Assembly: GCA_902781045.1 (NCBI GenBank)
Contig: CACZHT010000011.1
Coordinates: 1-64,000 of the forward strand
Length of the DNA stretch: 64,000 nucleotides
Reading direction: 5' to 3'
From: an uncultured Bacteroidales bacterium
Lineage (GTDB): Bacteria; Bacteroidota; Bacteroidia; Bacteroidales; Muribaculaceae
A program made the translations under genes and the position numbers. Below are positions 48,187 through 57,725 of this stretch, one piece after another; position 1 is the stretch's first letter, and the number at the start of each line of letters is the position of its first letter. The notes beneath the pieces were generated by a model. That model did not search any database, was not told where the DNA came from, and saw only the letters and a list, made by a program, of their open reading frames with translations.

Positions 48187-50247
48187 ATGAAAGTGAGAAA
48201 CATCATACCACTCCTTGTCGTGGCACTGTGCTGCACACTGGCAATGGCCAAGGACATCAAGCGACCCACATCCTACAACTACACTCGTGCCGTCGAACTT
48301 TATGACCAGGACAACTATGCAGAGGCCACCGACTATCTCAACAAGGAGCTGGCCGACAATCCCAAGAACGGCTATGCACACTTGATGCTGGGTGTCATTG
48401 CCTACGATACCGACCACTATGGCGATGGTCTGACCGCAGTCAACGAAGCACTCAAGTATCTGAACAAGAAAGACAACGAGTTTATGGGGCATGCCTATCT
48501 GCTGCGGGCCAGCATCTATGCCGAGCTGGGAGAGCAGAATCCCGCCTTGGCCGACTTTGCGCAAGCTCTCAAGTTCAACCCCGACAATGCCAATATCTAT
48601 TCTGCGCGAGCCAAGTTCTATGCACGCAACAAACAGTATGACCTGGCGGTGGCCGACTACCTGCAATATAACCGTCTCAACCCAGGGCAGGTGCAGGGCT
48701 ACATGGGGCTGGGCTATCTGGCCACCGAGCAGAAGCGGTGGGACGAGGCTCTCAAGCACTATGACTATGTCACCAAACTGGATCCGAACTACTACGATGG
48801 TTTTGCCAAGCGGGCACGAGCCAACATGGAGTTGAAGAAGTATAACGAGGCCAGCGATGATGTCATCGCCTCGCTCACCAAGCAACCCAACAGCGATGCC
48901 ATCGACGTGATGATGCAACTTGCCGACTCGGCACTCACGCCCATCGTGGTCAAGACACGCGTCCAGGCCGCCAAGGAGCCGAACAACGGCTTGTGGCCCT
49001 ATTGTCTGGGCGGCATCTATGAGACCGTCGAGCAGTATCGCAAGGCCATCAAGTACTATGAGGAGTCGCTCACCAAGGACAATGACAACGAGCTGATCAA
49101 CCGTCGCATTGCATCGTGCTACGGGCAGCTGGGAGACTACAGCAACGCGCTGCGCTATATCAACCAGATCATGGCTCAGGACACCACCGAGACCTCGGTA
49201 CTCTACACCCGTACCAACATCTACGAGCAGTTGGGCATGATCGACTCGGCTCGCGTCGACGCCAACACTATCGTGACACGGACACCCGATGAGGTCGGTG
49301 CCTACATCAACCGCGGCAGCCTGGAATTTCTCGACAAGAACTATGACCGCGCCATCGATGACCTGACCACCGCCGTCACGCTCGAGCCCACCAACATGAG
49401 GGCACAATATGAGATGGGCCGTGTGCTGTGGCAGATGGGGCGTCGCGACGAGGCTCGCCCCTATCTGGAGCGCGTGCTAGAGTTGGACACAGTGCCTGAT
49501 GCCCCCTTCCAGCACAACCAGTATGTCTACACGCTGCTGGGACAGCCCGACAAGGCTCGCAAGGCCATCGACAAGCTCATGACCGAGCGTTCTGTCACCA
49601 AGGATGTTGCCTACGACTATGCTTGTGCCTACTCACTGCTGGGCGACACCGACCAGGCCATAGAGTGGATGCGCAAGGCCATGAGCTTTGGGTTCCGACA
49701 GTTTGAGCACATCAACCGTGATCCGGACATGGACAACATCCGTGACTTGCAGGCCTTCAAGGACTTGATGGCCGAGTATCGAAATATCTTTGCCGATGAA
49801 CTGGCCGACCACTCTGATGCCGCCGATGACTATGAGACTCGCATAGTCGAGGTGCCTTTCACCAGCGAGGGCAAGCTTTGCAAGGTCAAGTGCACCATCA
49901 ACGGCTTGCCGCTGCACTTCATCTTCGATACCGGTGCCAGCGACGTGTCGATGTCGACAGTCGAGGCCACGTTCATGTTCAAGAACGACTACCTCAGCGA
50001 CCGCGATGTCACGGGCAAGGCCAACTATATGACCGCCAACGGCGAAATCAGCGAGGGCACCATCGTCAACCTGCGTGAGGTCAACTTCGGTGGGTTGAGT
50101 TTGACCAATGTCAAGGCGTCCATTGTGCGCAGCCAGGCTGCTCCGCTGCTGCTGGGTCAGTCGGTACTGGGCAAGCTGGGCAAGATTGAGATTGACAATG
50201 CGCGCCATGTGCTCAAAATCACTCATCGCGTCCCCAAGGGACATTGA
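48187..50247 (+). CDS. Exported TPR protein with C-terminal retropepsin-like aspartic protease domain
   Basis: 686 residues, signal peptide to 'TLAMA'. About 25-545 are TPR repeats. From about 555 there is a clan-AA aspartic protease domain: 'LCKVKCTINGLPLHFIFDTG' leading into 'FDTGASDVSMS' (catalytic Asp at about 581), the flap-like 'YMTANGEISEGTIVNL' and 'APLLLGQSVLGKLGKIEID' at the end. Single-copy retropepsin-like domains act as dimers. It starts 9 bases after the paralogous TPR gene, so the two are an operon. Possibly a periplasmic processing protease with its own binding scaffold; substrate unknown. Confidence 0.85.
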   Translation: MKVRNIIPLLVVALCCTLAMAKDIKRPTSYNYTRAVELYDQDNYAEATDYLNKELADNPKNGYAHLMLGVIAYDTDHYGDGLTAVNEALKYLNKKDNEFMGHAYLLRASIYAELGEQNPALADFAQALKFNPDNANIYSARAKFYARNKQYDLAVADYLQYNRLNPGQVQGYMGLGYLATEQKRWDEALKHYDYVTKLDPNYYDGFAKRARANMELKKYNEASDDVIASLTKQPNSDAIDVMMQLADSALTPIVVKTRVQAAKEPNNGLWPYCLGGIYETVEQYRKAIKYYEESLTKDNDNELINRRIASCYGQLGDYSNALRYINQIMAQDTTETSVLYTRTNIYEQLGMIDSARVDANTIVTRTPDEVGAYINRGSLEFLDKNYDRAIDDLTTAVTLEPTNMRAQYEMGRVLWQMGRRDEARPYLERVLELDTVPDAPFQHNQYVYTLLGQPDKARKAIDKLMTERSVTKDVAYDYACAYSLLGDTDQAIEWMRKAMSFGFRQFEHINRDPDMDNIRDLQAFKDLMAEYRNIFADELADHSDAADDYETRIVEVPFTSEGKLCKVKCTINGLPLHFIFDTGASDVSMSTVEATFMFKNDYLSDRDVTGKANYMTANGEISEGTIVNLREVNFGGLSLTNVKASIVRSQAAPLLLGQSVLGKLGKIEIDNARHVLKITHRVPKGH

Positions 50248-50348
50248 CTTAATTCATAATTCATAATATAATCCATACTAGATGGGCGAGTTGCACAGCG
50301 TTGCCGCCTGAAGTGACGGTCTGACAACTCCACTACTGAATCAAGACA

Positions 50349-51047
50349 ATGAAGCAAGAACAAAAAATCACTATCGCCATCGACGGCTACTCGTCGACCG
50401 GCAAGAGTACGATGGCCAAGGCACTGGCCCGTGCCATCGGATATGCCTATATCGACACCGGTGCCATGTACCGTGCCGTCACCCTCTACTGTCTGGACAA
50501 CGGACTCTTTGACGGGGACACAGTCAACGAGGCCGCCCTTGAGCAGCAGCTTGATGACATCCACATCACTTTCCGCGCCAATGCTGAGGGTCGCAGCGAG
50601 ACTTGGCTCAATGGGGTTAACGTCGAGAGCGAGATACGCTCGATGCGCGTCAGCGACAAGGTGAGCATCATTGCTGCCATCGGCTCGGTGCGCCGCGACA
50701 TGGTGCGTCAGCAGCAGGCCATGGGGCGTGACAAGGGCATCGTCATGGACGGACGTGACATCGGCACGGTGGTCTTCCCCGATGCCGAGCTCAAGGTCTT
50801 TGTCACCGCCGACCCGATGGTGCGCGCGCAGCGGCGCTACGACGAGTTGCGTGCCAAGGGCGACACTACCACCACACTCGACGAGGTGCTGCACAATGTC
50901 ACCGAGCGCGACCGCATCGACACCACTCGTGCCGAGAGTCCATTGCGTCAAGCCGACGGCGCCGTTGTGCTCGACAACTCGCACATGACCATCGCCGAGC
51001 AGAATGCCTTCCTCCTCGGTGCATACCAAGCCACCATAGCCCGTTGA
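50349..51047 (+). CDS. cmk: (d)CMP kinase
   Basis: 232 residues, full length. P-loop '[18 protein letters not shown]', '[16 protein letters not shown]' and '[18 protein letters not shown]' are diagnostic for cytidylate kinase, which phosphorylates CMP and dCMP. It ends 5 bases before ispH, an arrangement recurrent in Bacteroidetes. Confidence 0.95.
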   Translation: MKQEQKITIAIDGYSSTGKSTMAKALARAIGYAYIDTGAMYRAVTLYCLDNGLFDGDTVNEAALEQQLDDIHITFRANAEGRSETWLNGVNVESEIRSMRVSDKVSIIAAIGSVRRDMVRQQQAMGRDKGIVMDGRDIGTVVFPDAELKVFVTADPMVRAQRRYDELRAKGDTTTTLDEVLHNVTERDRIDTTRAESPLRQADGAVVLDNSHMTIAEQNAFLLGAYQATIAR

Positions 51048-51052
51048 GAAAG

Positions 51053-51904
51053 ATGGAAATCGAAATCGACAACGGGTCGGGATTCTGCTTCGGTGTGACT
51101 ACGGCCATCAGCAAAGCCGAGGAAGAGCTCAGGCAGTCGGGACACCTCTACTGTCTGGGCGACATCGTGCACAACAGCAACGAGGTGGAGCGGCTGCAAC
51201 GCATCGGGCTGGAGACCATCACCCACGAGCAGTTGGCACAGCTGCACGATGTCAAGGTGTTGCTTCGTGCTCATGGCGAGCCGCCCGAGACCTATGCAGT
51301 GGCACGGCAAAACGCCATACGCATCATCGATGCCACATGCCCCGTCGTGCTCAAGCTGCAGCAGCGCATCCATGCCACCTGGCACGGTCAGGACAACCCG
51401 CAGATTGTCATCTACGGCAAGCGCGGGCATGCCGAGGTCAATGGGCTTGTCGGTCAGACCGACGGCCATGCCCTGGTCATCGAGAGTGTCGACGAGATTG
51501 ACAAAATAGACTACTCGCGCGACATCTACCTCTACTCGCAGACCACCAAGTCGGTCCAGGGGTTCAAGCACGTCGTTGACGAGATCAGCCGCCGCGTGCA
51601 GCCCGGAGTCAAGTTTGAGAGCTACGACACCATCTGCCGCTCGGTGGCCAACCGCATCCCGCAGATTCGTGAGTTTGCCCGCCGGCACGAGTTGATTCTC
51701 TTTGTCTGCGGCAGCAAGAGCAGCAATGGGCGCATCCTGTTCGCCGAGTGCCTTGATGCCAACCCCGACTCACACCTCATCAGCAACGAGACCGAGATAG
51801 ACCCCGCATGGCTGCAAGGCAAGTGCCGGATAGGCATCTGTGGGGCCACGTCCACGCCACGCTGGCTCATGAATCGAGTAAAGGAGCATTTGGTCAGTCT
51901 TTAA
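51053..51904 (+). CDS. ispH: 4-hydroxy-3-methylbut-2-enyl diphosphate reductase
   Basis: 283 residues from the ATG at 51053; a TTG at 51044 would overlap cmk. Iron-sulfur protein of the last MEP-pathway step, giving IPP and DMAPP. The three cluster cysteines lie in 'SGFCFGV', 'IDATCPVVLKL' and 'LFVCGSKSSNG'; the motifs 'GHAEVNGLVGQT' and 'ICGATSTPRWLM' are also typical. Confidence 0.94.
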   Translation: MEIEIDNGSGFCFGVTTAISKAEEELRQSGHLYCLGDIVHNSNEVERLQRIGLETITHEQLAQLHDVKVLLRAHGEPPETYAVARQNAIRIIDATCPVVLKLQQRIHATWHGQDNPQIVIYGKRGHAEVNGLVGQTDGHALVIESVDEIDKIDYSRDIYLYSQTTKSVQGFKHVVDEISRRVQPGVKFESYDTICRSVANRIPQIREFARRHELILFVCGSKSSNGRILFAECLDANPDSHLISNETEIDPAWLQGKCRIGICGATSTPRWLMNRVKEHLVSL

Positions 51905-51959
51905 ATCCGCTATTTTCCAGTAATCCCAGTTTTCTCATCAATCCCAGCCCCAAAGAATC

Positions 51960-52895
51960 ATGAGCAAACGCAACCTTGTCATCATCATTGCCCTGCTTGT
52001 CATCATCGACATTGCGGCGGCATTCTGGTATCTCTCGCTTCGCATCGAGGCCAGTGGCGAGAGCCGTGACTTGTGGCAGAGCCGCGACACCACAGCCACT
52101 GTGGCCGACACGCTGGTCAACACCTCGATGCCCGACACATTCAAGTTGCAGGAATTCCATGCCTATCATGTGAGTCGGTCGCCGGCCATCAAGGGTGACT
52201 TGAACACCTACTACGTCAGTGTGCGTCGCGTCAAGGTGCGGTGGCCCATGAGTGTCAATGGCAACGACAGTCTGCACCACCTCGAGCAGGCGCTGCTCAC
52301 ATCACTCTTCGGCCATGCCGGAAACGGGCTGACGGTCAATGCCACGCAGTGGTTGCGGGAGCCCCGATTCACCATCGAGGCCCTCACTGACTACAAGGAA
52401 ATTGACAATCTGCCCAAACTCGTCGGGCGATATGCCTACAGCGAGCAACTCCTGGCCTATCCAATCCTCACCTCGCTGCGGCTGCTGGTCATGGAAGTGG
52501 ATCATCGCACCCGTGATGGCGAGATCAGCTCGCAAGTTGCGCGGTATGTGCACTATGACCGCATCAAGCAAGTCGTGCTGGGGCGGCGCAACATCATCGA
52601 GCAGAGCCAGGAACCCGTCTTGCTTTCGCTCATCAATGACAAGATTGAGCGGCTCAACAGCGAGAAGAAGCTCCAGCTTGAGCGTGCGGGCAAGGTGGCC
52701 AACGAGTTTCATGCCACACGCATGGGACTGGTCTTTGACTATCCTGCAGGCGAGATAGCCCCGGCCAGCGAGGGAACCATCGAGCTGCTCATAGACTATC
52801 CTTTGCTGGGCCCGGTGCTCACCCAGGAGTTCAAGAATCTGCTCAACCTCAACGACGGCTACTGGAAGTACAAGCCCATCGACCACAACCTTTAA
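51960..52895 (+). CDS. Membrane-anchored protein with RsiV/DUF3298-like domain
   Basis: 311 residues. One N-terminal TM helix (about 5-27), then a periplasmic region. The C-terminal part ('MGLVFDYPAGEIAPASEGTI' and 'YPLLGPVLTQEFKNLL') resembles the DUF3298/PdaC-type domain of RsiV, which binds lysozyme in Firmicutes. Function here unknown; envelope sensing or stress is possible. Confidence 0.65.
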   Translation: MSKRNLVIIIALLVIIDIAAAFWYLSLRIEASGESRDLWQSRDTTATVADTLVNTSMPDTFKLQEFHAYHVSRSPAIKGDLNTYYVSVRRVKVRWPMSVNGNDSLHHLEQALLTSLFGHAGNGLTVNATQWLREPRFTIEALTDYKEIDNLPKLVGRYAYSEQLLAYPILTSLRLLVMEVDHRTRDGEISSQVARYVHYDRIKQVVLGRRNIIEQSQEPVLLSLINDKIERLNSEKKLQLERAGKVANEFHATRMGLVFDYPAGEIAPASEGTIELLIDYPLLGPVLTQEFKNLLNLNDGYWKYKPIDHNL

Positions 52896-53042
52896 AGAAT
52901 GCACAATTCATAATACTCAATGACTTCTTTTCTCACCGGCACCCAACAGAATCAGGTTATTGATACTAGTGCACAATAATTGGCAGTCTAAAATGAGAGT
53001 CCCCATGCATTAATAGATAATGGTAAATTATATATGTGATAA

Positions 53043-54734
53043 ATGAGTAGACAATTGAGGCATATTGTGGTGTGGCTGTTGCTGGTCGTGGTGTGGCTAG
53101 GGGCGGCAGCTAATGGCACGCGGCTCAAGAACTACGACATCTGGAAGGACCTCCCCAGCAAGACGCTGATGGAGATGGGACTCCGTTTCTATGATGCCGG
53201 AAAGCCCGACAGTGCTTTGCTTTCCTATAACATTGTTGTCAACCGCTACCACAGTAGCGACAAGCACAATAGCACCTCTCCTCGACAAGCTTGCGCTGCA
53301 CTCAATTTCCTAGGTATCCTCTATACCAATTATTTTATTGACCATGCCAAAGCTAACCGCTATTTGCTCGAAGCCCAGAAGTTGGCCAAAGACAACCATT
53401 TCATGACCCTTCTGTCTTGCACCTACACCAACCTGGGTAATATTAAGATGAAGAATCTAATCTTTGGTGATAGCATCATGGACGAAGAAACCCTGCAAAT
53501 GAATCGTCTGGCATTTCATACAGCCCTTGAGGCTAACGATGACCCACTGGTCATTATCACTTCTGGCACCAACTGGATTCAGCTTCTTGACGACACAACC
53601 AACTATAGGCGTTTTCATCAAGATATCGACCTTTTCTTGAAATACCCTTTGCCCGACAGCCTAAAGCAATATGAATATGCCAAGACTTTTGCCCGTGCTA
53701 TCCAGGAGAGAGGCAAGAAAAACTATGAAACCTATTTGCAACTATTGGACTCGGCATACGCGCATATCTATCACAAGAACATGCTGAGTAAAGAAATATT
53801 TGGTGAACAGATAATCAACAACAAGTGTCGTTTTTTCATTGAACAACGCCGTAATAAGGAAGCAGTCGACTTGCTGTATAAGCAACTGTACAAGGGCCAG
53901 GCCAATGGTGACAAATATATGTCGTTCATCTATAGTCATAGTTTATACCAGTACTATCGCAACATCAAGAAGGACTCCATCATGGGCGATAAATTTGAGT
54001 TGATGACACTTCGCTATAAGGATGAGTTTATGAATCAGACACATCTTCTTGATGCTGAGAAGGCCGAGTTTTTGTTCCAGATAGACGAGATCAATGCTGA
54101 GGTGCAGGAGCTGACCACAAGGCAGCGGATGACGAAGATGATTGCCTGGGGCACTGCCGCTTTTACGCTTATTATTCTGGTCATTCTATATCTGCTATGG
54201 CGCAAGTACCGTCAAGTGCAGGAGAATCACCGGCAACTCTATGAGAACAACCTGGCCCTGCTGGCGGTCGATGACGAGCGGCGCAGGTTGTTGCTGGAGT
54301 ACGCAGCGAAGTTGGACGAAGAGCCAGCCAAGTACCAGTCGCACCAAATGGAAGAAGGCGAGCAGAGCGACCTGCTGCACCGCATCTTCTATGTGATGGA
54401 GACCAGCGAGGAAATCTATGACAATGATTTCTCGCTCGAGCGCCTCTCGGAGTTGGTCGAGGCTCGTTCGAGCAAGTATGTGTCGCAAGTGCTGAACGAG
54501 CATTATCACCAGTCGTTCACATCGGTGGTCAATGACTATCGCATCCGCGAGGCGTGTCGCCGCATCAATGACCCCGAGCACTACGGCCTGCTCACTGTTC
54601 AGGCTATCGCCGAGAGTTTGGGATTCAAGTCTTATCCTAACTTTGTCACCAACTTCAAGAAGTTCACCGGCCTCACCCCCAGCGCCTACCGCAAGCAGAG
54701 CAAGCCCCAATCTCCCGCCGACTCTATTGATTGA
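53043..54734 (+). CDS. TPR-transmembrane-AraC-type regulator
   Basis: 563 residues. Signal or N-anchor (about 7-25), TPR-like helical sensor (about 30-350), TM helix 'MIAWGTAAFTLIILVILYLLW' (described in part: GTAAFTLIILVILYLLW) at about 363-382, a coiled coil, then a C-terminal AraC/XylS helix-turn-helix ('FSLERLSELVEARSSKYVSQ' and 'LTVQAIAESLGFKSYPNF'). This is the Bacteroidetes one-component membrane regulator design: periplasmic TPR sensing coupled to DNA binding. Its target is unknown; the downstream secreted-protein gene at 55164 is a candidate. Confidence 0.85.
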   Translation: MSRQLRHIVVWLLLVVVWLGAAANGTRLKNYDIWKDLPSKTLMEMGLRFYDAGKPDSALLSYNIVVNRYHSSDKHNSTSPRQACAALNFLGILYTNYFIDHAKANRYLLEAQKLAKDNHFMTLLSCTYTNLGNIKMKNLIFGDSIMDEETLQMNRLAFHTALEANDDPLVIITSGTNWIQLLDDTTNYRRFHQDIDLFLKYPLPDSLKQYEYAKTFARAIQERGKKNYETYLQLLDSAYAHIYHKNMLSKEIFGEQIINNKCRFFIEQRRNKEAVDLLYKQLYKGQANGDKYMSFIYSHSLYQYYRNIKKDSIMGDKFELMTLRYKDEFMNQTHLLDAEKAEFLFQIDEINAEVQELTTRQRMTKMIAWGTAAFTLIILVILYLLWRKYRQVQENHRQLYENNLALLAVDDERRRLLLEYAAKLDEEPAKYQSHQMEEGEQSDLLHRIFYVMETSEEIYDNDFSLERLSELVEARSSKYVSQVLNEHYHQSFTSVVNDYRIREACRRINDPEHYGLLTVQAIAESLGFKSYPNFVTNFKKFTGLTPSAYRKQSKPQSPADSID

Positions 54735-54751
54735 TTTTGGTCCACAGATTT

Positions 54752-54824
54752 TTTTCTCATGCAGATCTCGCCGATTTGAGCAGAACAAAACATCTGCTTG
54801 ATCAGCTAAATCTGCATGAGAAAA
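54752..54824. repeat. Inverted repeat after the TPR-AraC gene
   Basis: Perfect 15-bp arms TTTTCTCATGCAGAT (54752-54766) and ATCTGCATGAGAAAA (54810-54824), long loop. Confidence 0.7.
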
Positions 54825-54913
54825 CATACCCATCTGGGTGAAATTCCAGAGCAGGCGGACAGAATAGCAGCAAATGGATGTTCTTTTGTCTTTTTCCCAC
54901 CGTAAACCATAGT

Positions 54914-54940
54914 AAAATCGCCTATTTTGGGGCGATTTTC
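54914..54940 (+). terminator. Rho-independent terminator
   Basis: AAAATCGCC / GGCGATTTT stem with T-rich 3' side, about 180 bases after the TPR-AraC gene and before the next promoter. Confidence 0.7.
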
Positions 54941-54979
54941 TTCTGTTTGAAGAAACAGAATGCTTCTCAAAGTCGAAAA

Positions 54980-55012
54980 TTTGGCGTGAAGTGTAGGACG
55001 GCTCTACCTTTG
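54980..55012 (+). promoter_or_regulatory. Bacteroidetes promoter for the large secreted protein
   Basis: TTTG (54980-54983), 21 bases, TACCTTTG (55005-55012). The leader to 55164 is about 145 bases and contains a REP-like palindrome. Confidence 0.7.
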
Positions 55013-55047
55013 CACTCGAGAATGAAGTCCACCAGAGTTAAAGCCCT

Positions 55048-55116
55048 GTTCCCCCTAACCCCCTAAAGGGGGAATAAGGTGCTTAACACCCCTCCTTCAG
55101 GAGGGGCTTGGGGAGG
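55048..55116. repeat. G/C palindromes in the leader of the 55164 gene
   Basis: CCCCCTAACCCCCTAAAGGGGG and CCCCTCCTTCAGGAGGGG (each given here as arm sequences) resemble the CCCCTCCCC family but are divergent. They lie inside the predicted 5' UTR and could influence expression. Confidence 0.6.
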
Positions 55117-55163
55117 CTCCCATCTCAATTCATTTAATTATTCACCTTTTAAAACCAAACATT

Positions 55164-57410
55164 ATGAAAGTAAGATTTTTACTATGTATGATGGCTCTGT
55201 GGGCAATCTGCACTGCTGCTCAGCCACAGATGCCACGAGTCCTGGAAGACGGTTTCCGCTTGATGCCCAACCCGCATCAGTTCACTGTCAAACCCATGAA
55301 AGCCGCCGACAAGGCTGAGAAAGGAATTGCTGCAAAGGCCACAAAATCCACCAAGCGCACCAAGGCTCGCGCCGATGAGGCCACCTATCAAGTGAACTTC
55401 GTCCTAGACTTCGATACCGAAAACCAAAAGGCTTATCAGATCCGCTTATTAAGCAAAGATTACGAGACTGGTAACTTCGACCAAGAAATATGGCAATTAG
55501 AGAAAGGAACGACAACACTCACTGTTCCTGGTGGCACATACGACATTATTGTGGAGTTTTGGCAACTGGATCCATTGTTGGAATTTGAATGGGAGCTTTA
55601 TAGCATGTATGTGATTCGTGAGCAGGTGACCATCGACCAGGATATGGAACTGAATTTCTCTGCCGACGAGGCCAAGAACCACATCCACTTCCAGACACTC
55701 ACCATTGACGGTGAACCGGCTCGTCCCGGCCGATATGCCGTTGACGATGAGTGGAACTGGACACTGCTCGAGGAAGGCAATGTCGAAGATGTACTCTACC
55801 AGACGCGGCTGTTCTGTAAGGACTATGGTACTCTCAATGACATTAGCGGAAACTTTGGCGCAATTGCCGAGGGTGAAGTCTGGCACAACGCCGGTGACGG
55901 GGCTCACGGCGACTTCCGGGTCAACGACGTGAGCGACCGTTGGGCATTCTATTCGTTCCGCACGGCTCTTAATGGACGCAATATCTACACTTCGGCCTAC
56001 GAGACCATTGGCGCTTCGGGTGATGTCACTGTGAGCAATGACCCGTCCAAGTTCCAACTGTTTGAGGATCCGTTCATCACGACGAGCCATCCGGGTGAGG
56101 ATGTGTTCATGGGCTTCAATTATGGGCCCCGAAACCCGATGGACTGGAGTTGGGGGTCTACAAGCGTACATTTTGTCGCCCCGTTGTCCGAGGGAGAGCC
56201 TTATAAGTTCTACCTGAGTGCCTCGGCCGAGGACAGCCAAGTGGGCTATGTACCCTATATCACCCCGGATGCGTCTATCTATACTACTGTGGTCTATAAC
56301 TATGGCGAAGAAACTTGGGAAAACGAAGAATATGTAGCATTACTTCAGAGCCTGCCGTTGACCGTGGGCAATGGTCAAGCCATCTTTGCCAATAATGGCT
56401 CTGATATTTATGGGTATGAATATAGCGAAGAGGTGGATGAGATGGGCCGTGATGTCACGACACAACCCTTCTGGCCGACACACCCTGTGTTCTCCTATCC
56501 TGTTGAGAAGAAGAAAGAAAACTTGGGCAATAGCTGCCCCATGTTGTTGTGCAACCCTCTGCAGTATGAGATGACTTATAATTGGGAGGACGAGGACGGT
56601 AACCCCGTGTCTCAGACCTACCGAAACTGGGAGTTTAGCTTCTGTTACCAAGGCAGATATGGCGAAACCAAGGATGATTCCGGTCTAGCAGATGTCAAAA
56701 TCAAAGTGGATGGCGAGGAAGCCATCACGGCCAACGGAGCATTCTACGCCCAGCTCGAACAACTCATCACTGGCGTGATTGATGCGACGATTGACAAAGA
56801 GGGTATCGTGGTGGACGAGATGGAAGGCTCGAACAAGGCGCAACTGCATTATACGGCAGGTGCTGAAGACCAAAACCCGCCTACAGTGACTATGCTGGGC
56901 TTCCGTGCCGAAAATGGTGACATTACCGACCGCTTTGCCACTGCCGCCGAGGGTACATTGGAGTTCAGTGCCGGCGACTTCAATTTCTCATTGACCCCGA
57001 ACAACTATGCGGCATTCGACCGCTATGCTCCCGAGTCGGTGGAGGTGAGTTATTCGCCCTACGGTGAGGAGAACTGGAATGAGTTGGCTGTGGAGGAAGT
57101 GCCTGAGAACTACTGGCCTACGATGGGATGGTTCTATACCGGCTCGTTGGCAGGTGTGACGGGTGAGGCGTTGAATGGCTGGTTTGACTTGAAGATTCGC
57201 TTGACCGATGCTGCCGGCAACTGGCAGGAGCAGGTCATCAGCCCCGCCTTCCGCATCGACGACCAGGCCTATTCGAGCGTGGTGACCATCACGCCCGACA
57301 AGGTTGGTGACAACGCCATCTACAACCTGGCCGGTCAGCGCATGCGTGGCGGCCTCGAATCGCTGCCCCACGGCATCTACATCGTCGGCGGCAAGAAAGT
57401 CGTGAAATAA
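55164..57410 (+). CDS. Large secreted protein with C-terminal sorting-type tail
   Basis: 748 residues; signal peptide to 'ICTAAQ'. A basic stretch (about 50-75, 'KATKSTKRTKARADEA') looks like a cleavable pro-region. The rest is beta-rich domains typical of the non-catalytic part of secreted Bacteroidetes proteases ('IDNDMELNFSADEAKNHIHF'-like, 'ITDRFATAAEGTLEFSAGDF', 'YSPYGEENWNELAV', 'LTDAAGNWQEQVISPAF'). I see no catalytic triad. The end 'YNLAGQRMRGGLESLPHGIY' plus 'IVGGKKVVK' is the short tail shared with other secreted proteins of the group. Role unknown; adhesin or protease-associated are both possible. Confidence 0.7.
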   Translation: MKVRFLLCMMALWAICTAAQPQMPRVLEDGFRLMPNPHQFTVKPMKAADKAEKGIAAKATKSTKRTKARADEATYQVNFVLDFDTENQKAYQIRLLSKDYETGNFDQEIWQLEKGTTTLTVPGGTYDIIVEFWQLDPLLEFEWELYSMYVIREQVTIDQDMELNFSADEAKNHIHFQTLTIDGEPARPGRYAVDDEWNWTLLEEGNVEDVLYQTRLFCKDYGTLNDISGNFGAIAEGEVWHNAGDGAHGDFRVNDVSDRWAFYSFRTALNGRNIYTSAYETIGASGDVTVSNDPSKFQLFEDPFITTSHPGEDVFMGFNYGPRNPMDWSWGSTSVHFVAPLSEGEPYKFYLSASAEDSQVGYVPYITPDASIYTTVVYNYGEETWENEEYVALLQSLPLTVGNGQAIFANNGSDIYGYEYSEEVDEMGRDVTTQPFWPTHPVFSYPVEKKKENLGNSCPMLLCNPLQYEMTYNWEDEDGNPVSQTYRNWEFSFCYQGRYGETKDDSGLADVKIKVDGEEAITANGAFYAQLEQLITGVIDATIDKEGIVVDEMEGSNKAQLHYTAGAEDQNPPTVTMLGFRAENGDITDRFATAAEGTLEFSAGDFNFSLTPNNYAAFDRYAPESVEVSYSPYGEENWNELAVEEVPENYWPTMGWFYTGSLAGVTGEALNGWFDLKIRLTDAAGNWQEQVISPAFRIDDQAYSSVVTITPDKVGDNAIYNLAGQRMRGGLESLPHGIYIVGGKKVVK

Positions 57411-57619
57411 CGAAAGCTGCGTTAGGAGTGATAAGAGGGTGTGTCAAAATGAAGTGCCAGACAGGCCACATTTTGTGATTTTTGACTCACCCTCTCCTCG
57501 CCCCTGACGGGGGCACAGATCTGCTACACCGTCTGGCAAGATTTGCTGGACGGTGTTTCGTGTCGCAAAGCTGCCATAGCTCGCCAGAATATTGTGATAT
57601 GGCGGTCTCCCGGTGTCTT

Positions 57620-57662
57620 AAAGTCGCCACAACTCAAAAAAATATCGAGTTATGGCGACTTT
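57620..57662. terminator. Hairpin upstream of mtgA
   Basis: 16-bp arms (57620-57635 / 57647-57662) with one C/A mismatch: AAAGTCGCCA...TGGCGACTTT followed by T's. It may terminate the gene at 55164 or be a repeat; a related CGCCA/TGGCG pair is at 57582-57605. The 57411-57725 gap holds nothing else. Confidence 0.55.
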
Positions 57663-57699
57663 TGTAGGTCAATACCTCTCCATTTTGTGGAATTTATTT

Positions 57700-57707
57700 T
57701 AATTTTG
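57700..57707 (+). promoter_or_regulatory. Bacteroidetes -7 promoter element for mtgA
   Basis: TAATTTTG, 18 bases before the start codon at 57726. Confidence 0.5.
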
Positions 57708-57725
57708 CAGCAAAGTTTAACTGAC

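Noticed and set aside
55164-57410. Secreted peptidase
   Set aside because: The beta-domain layout resembles the non-catalytic half of secreted proteases, but no catalytic triad or dyad can be identified.
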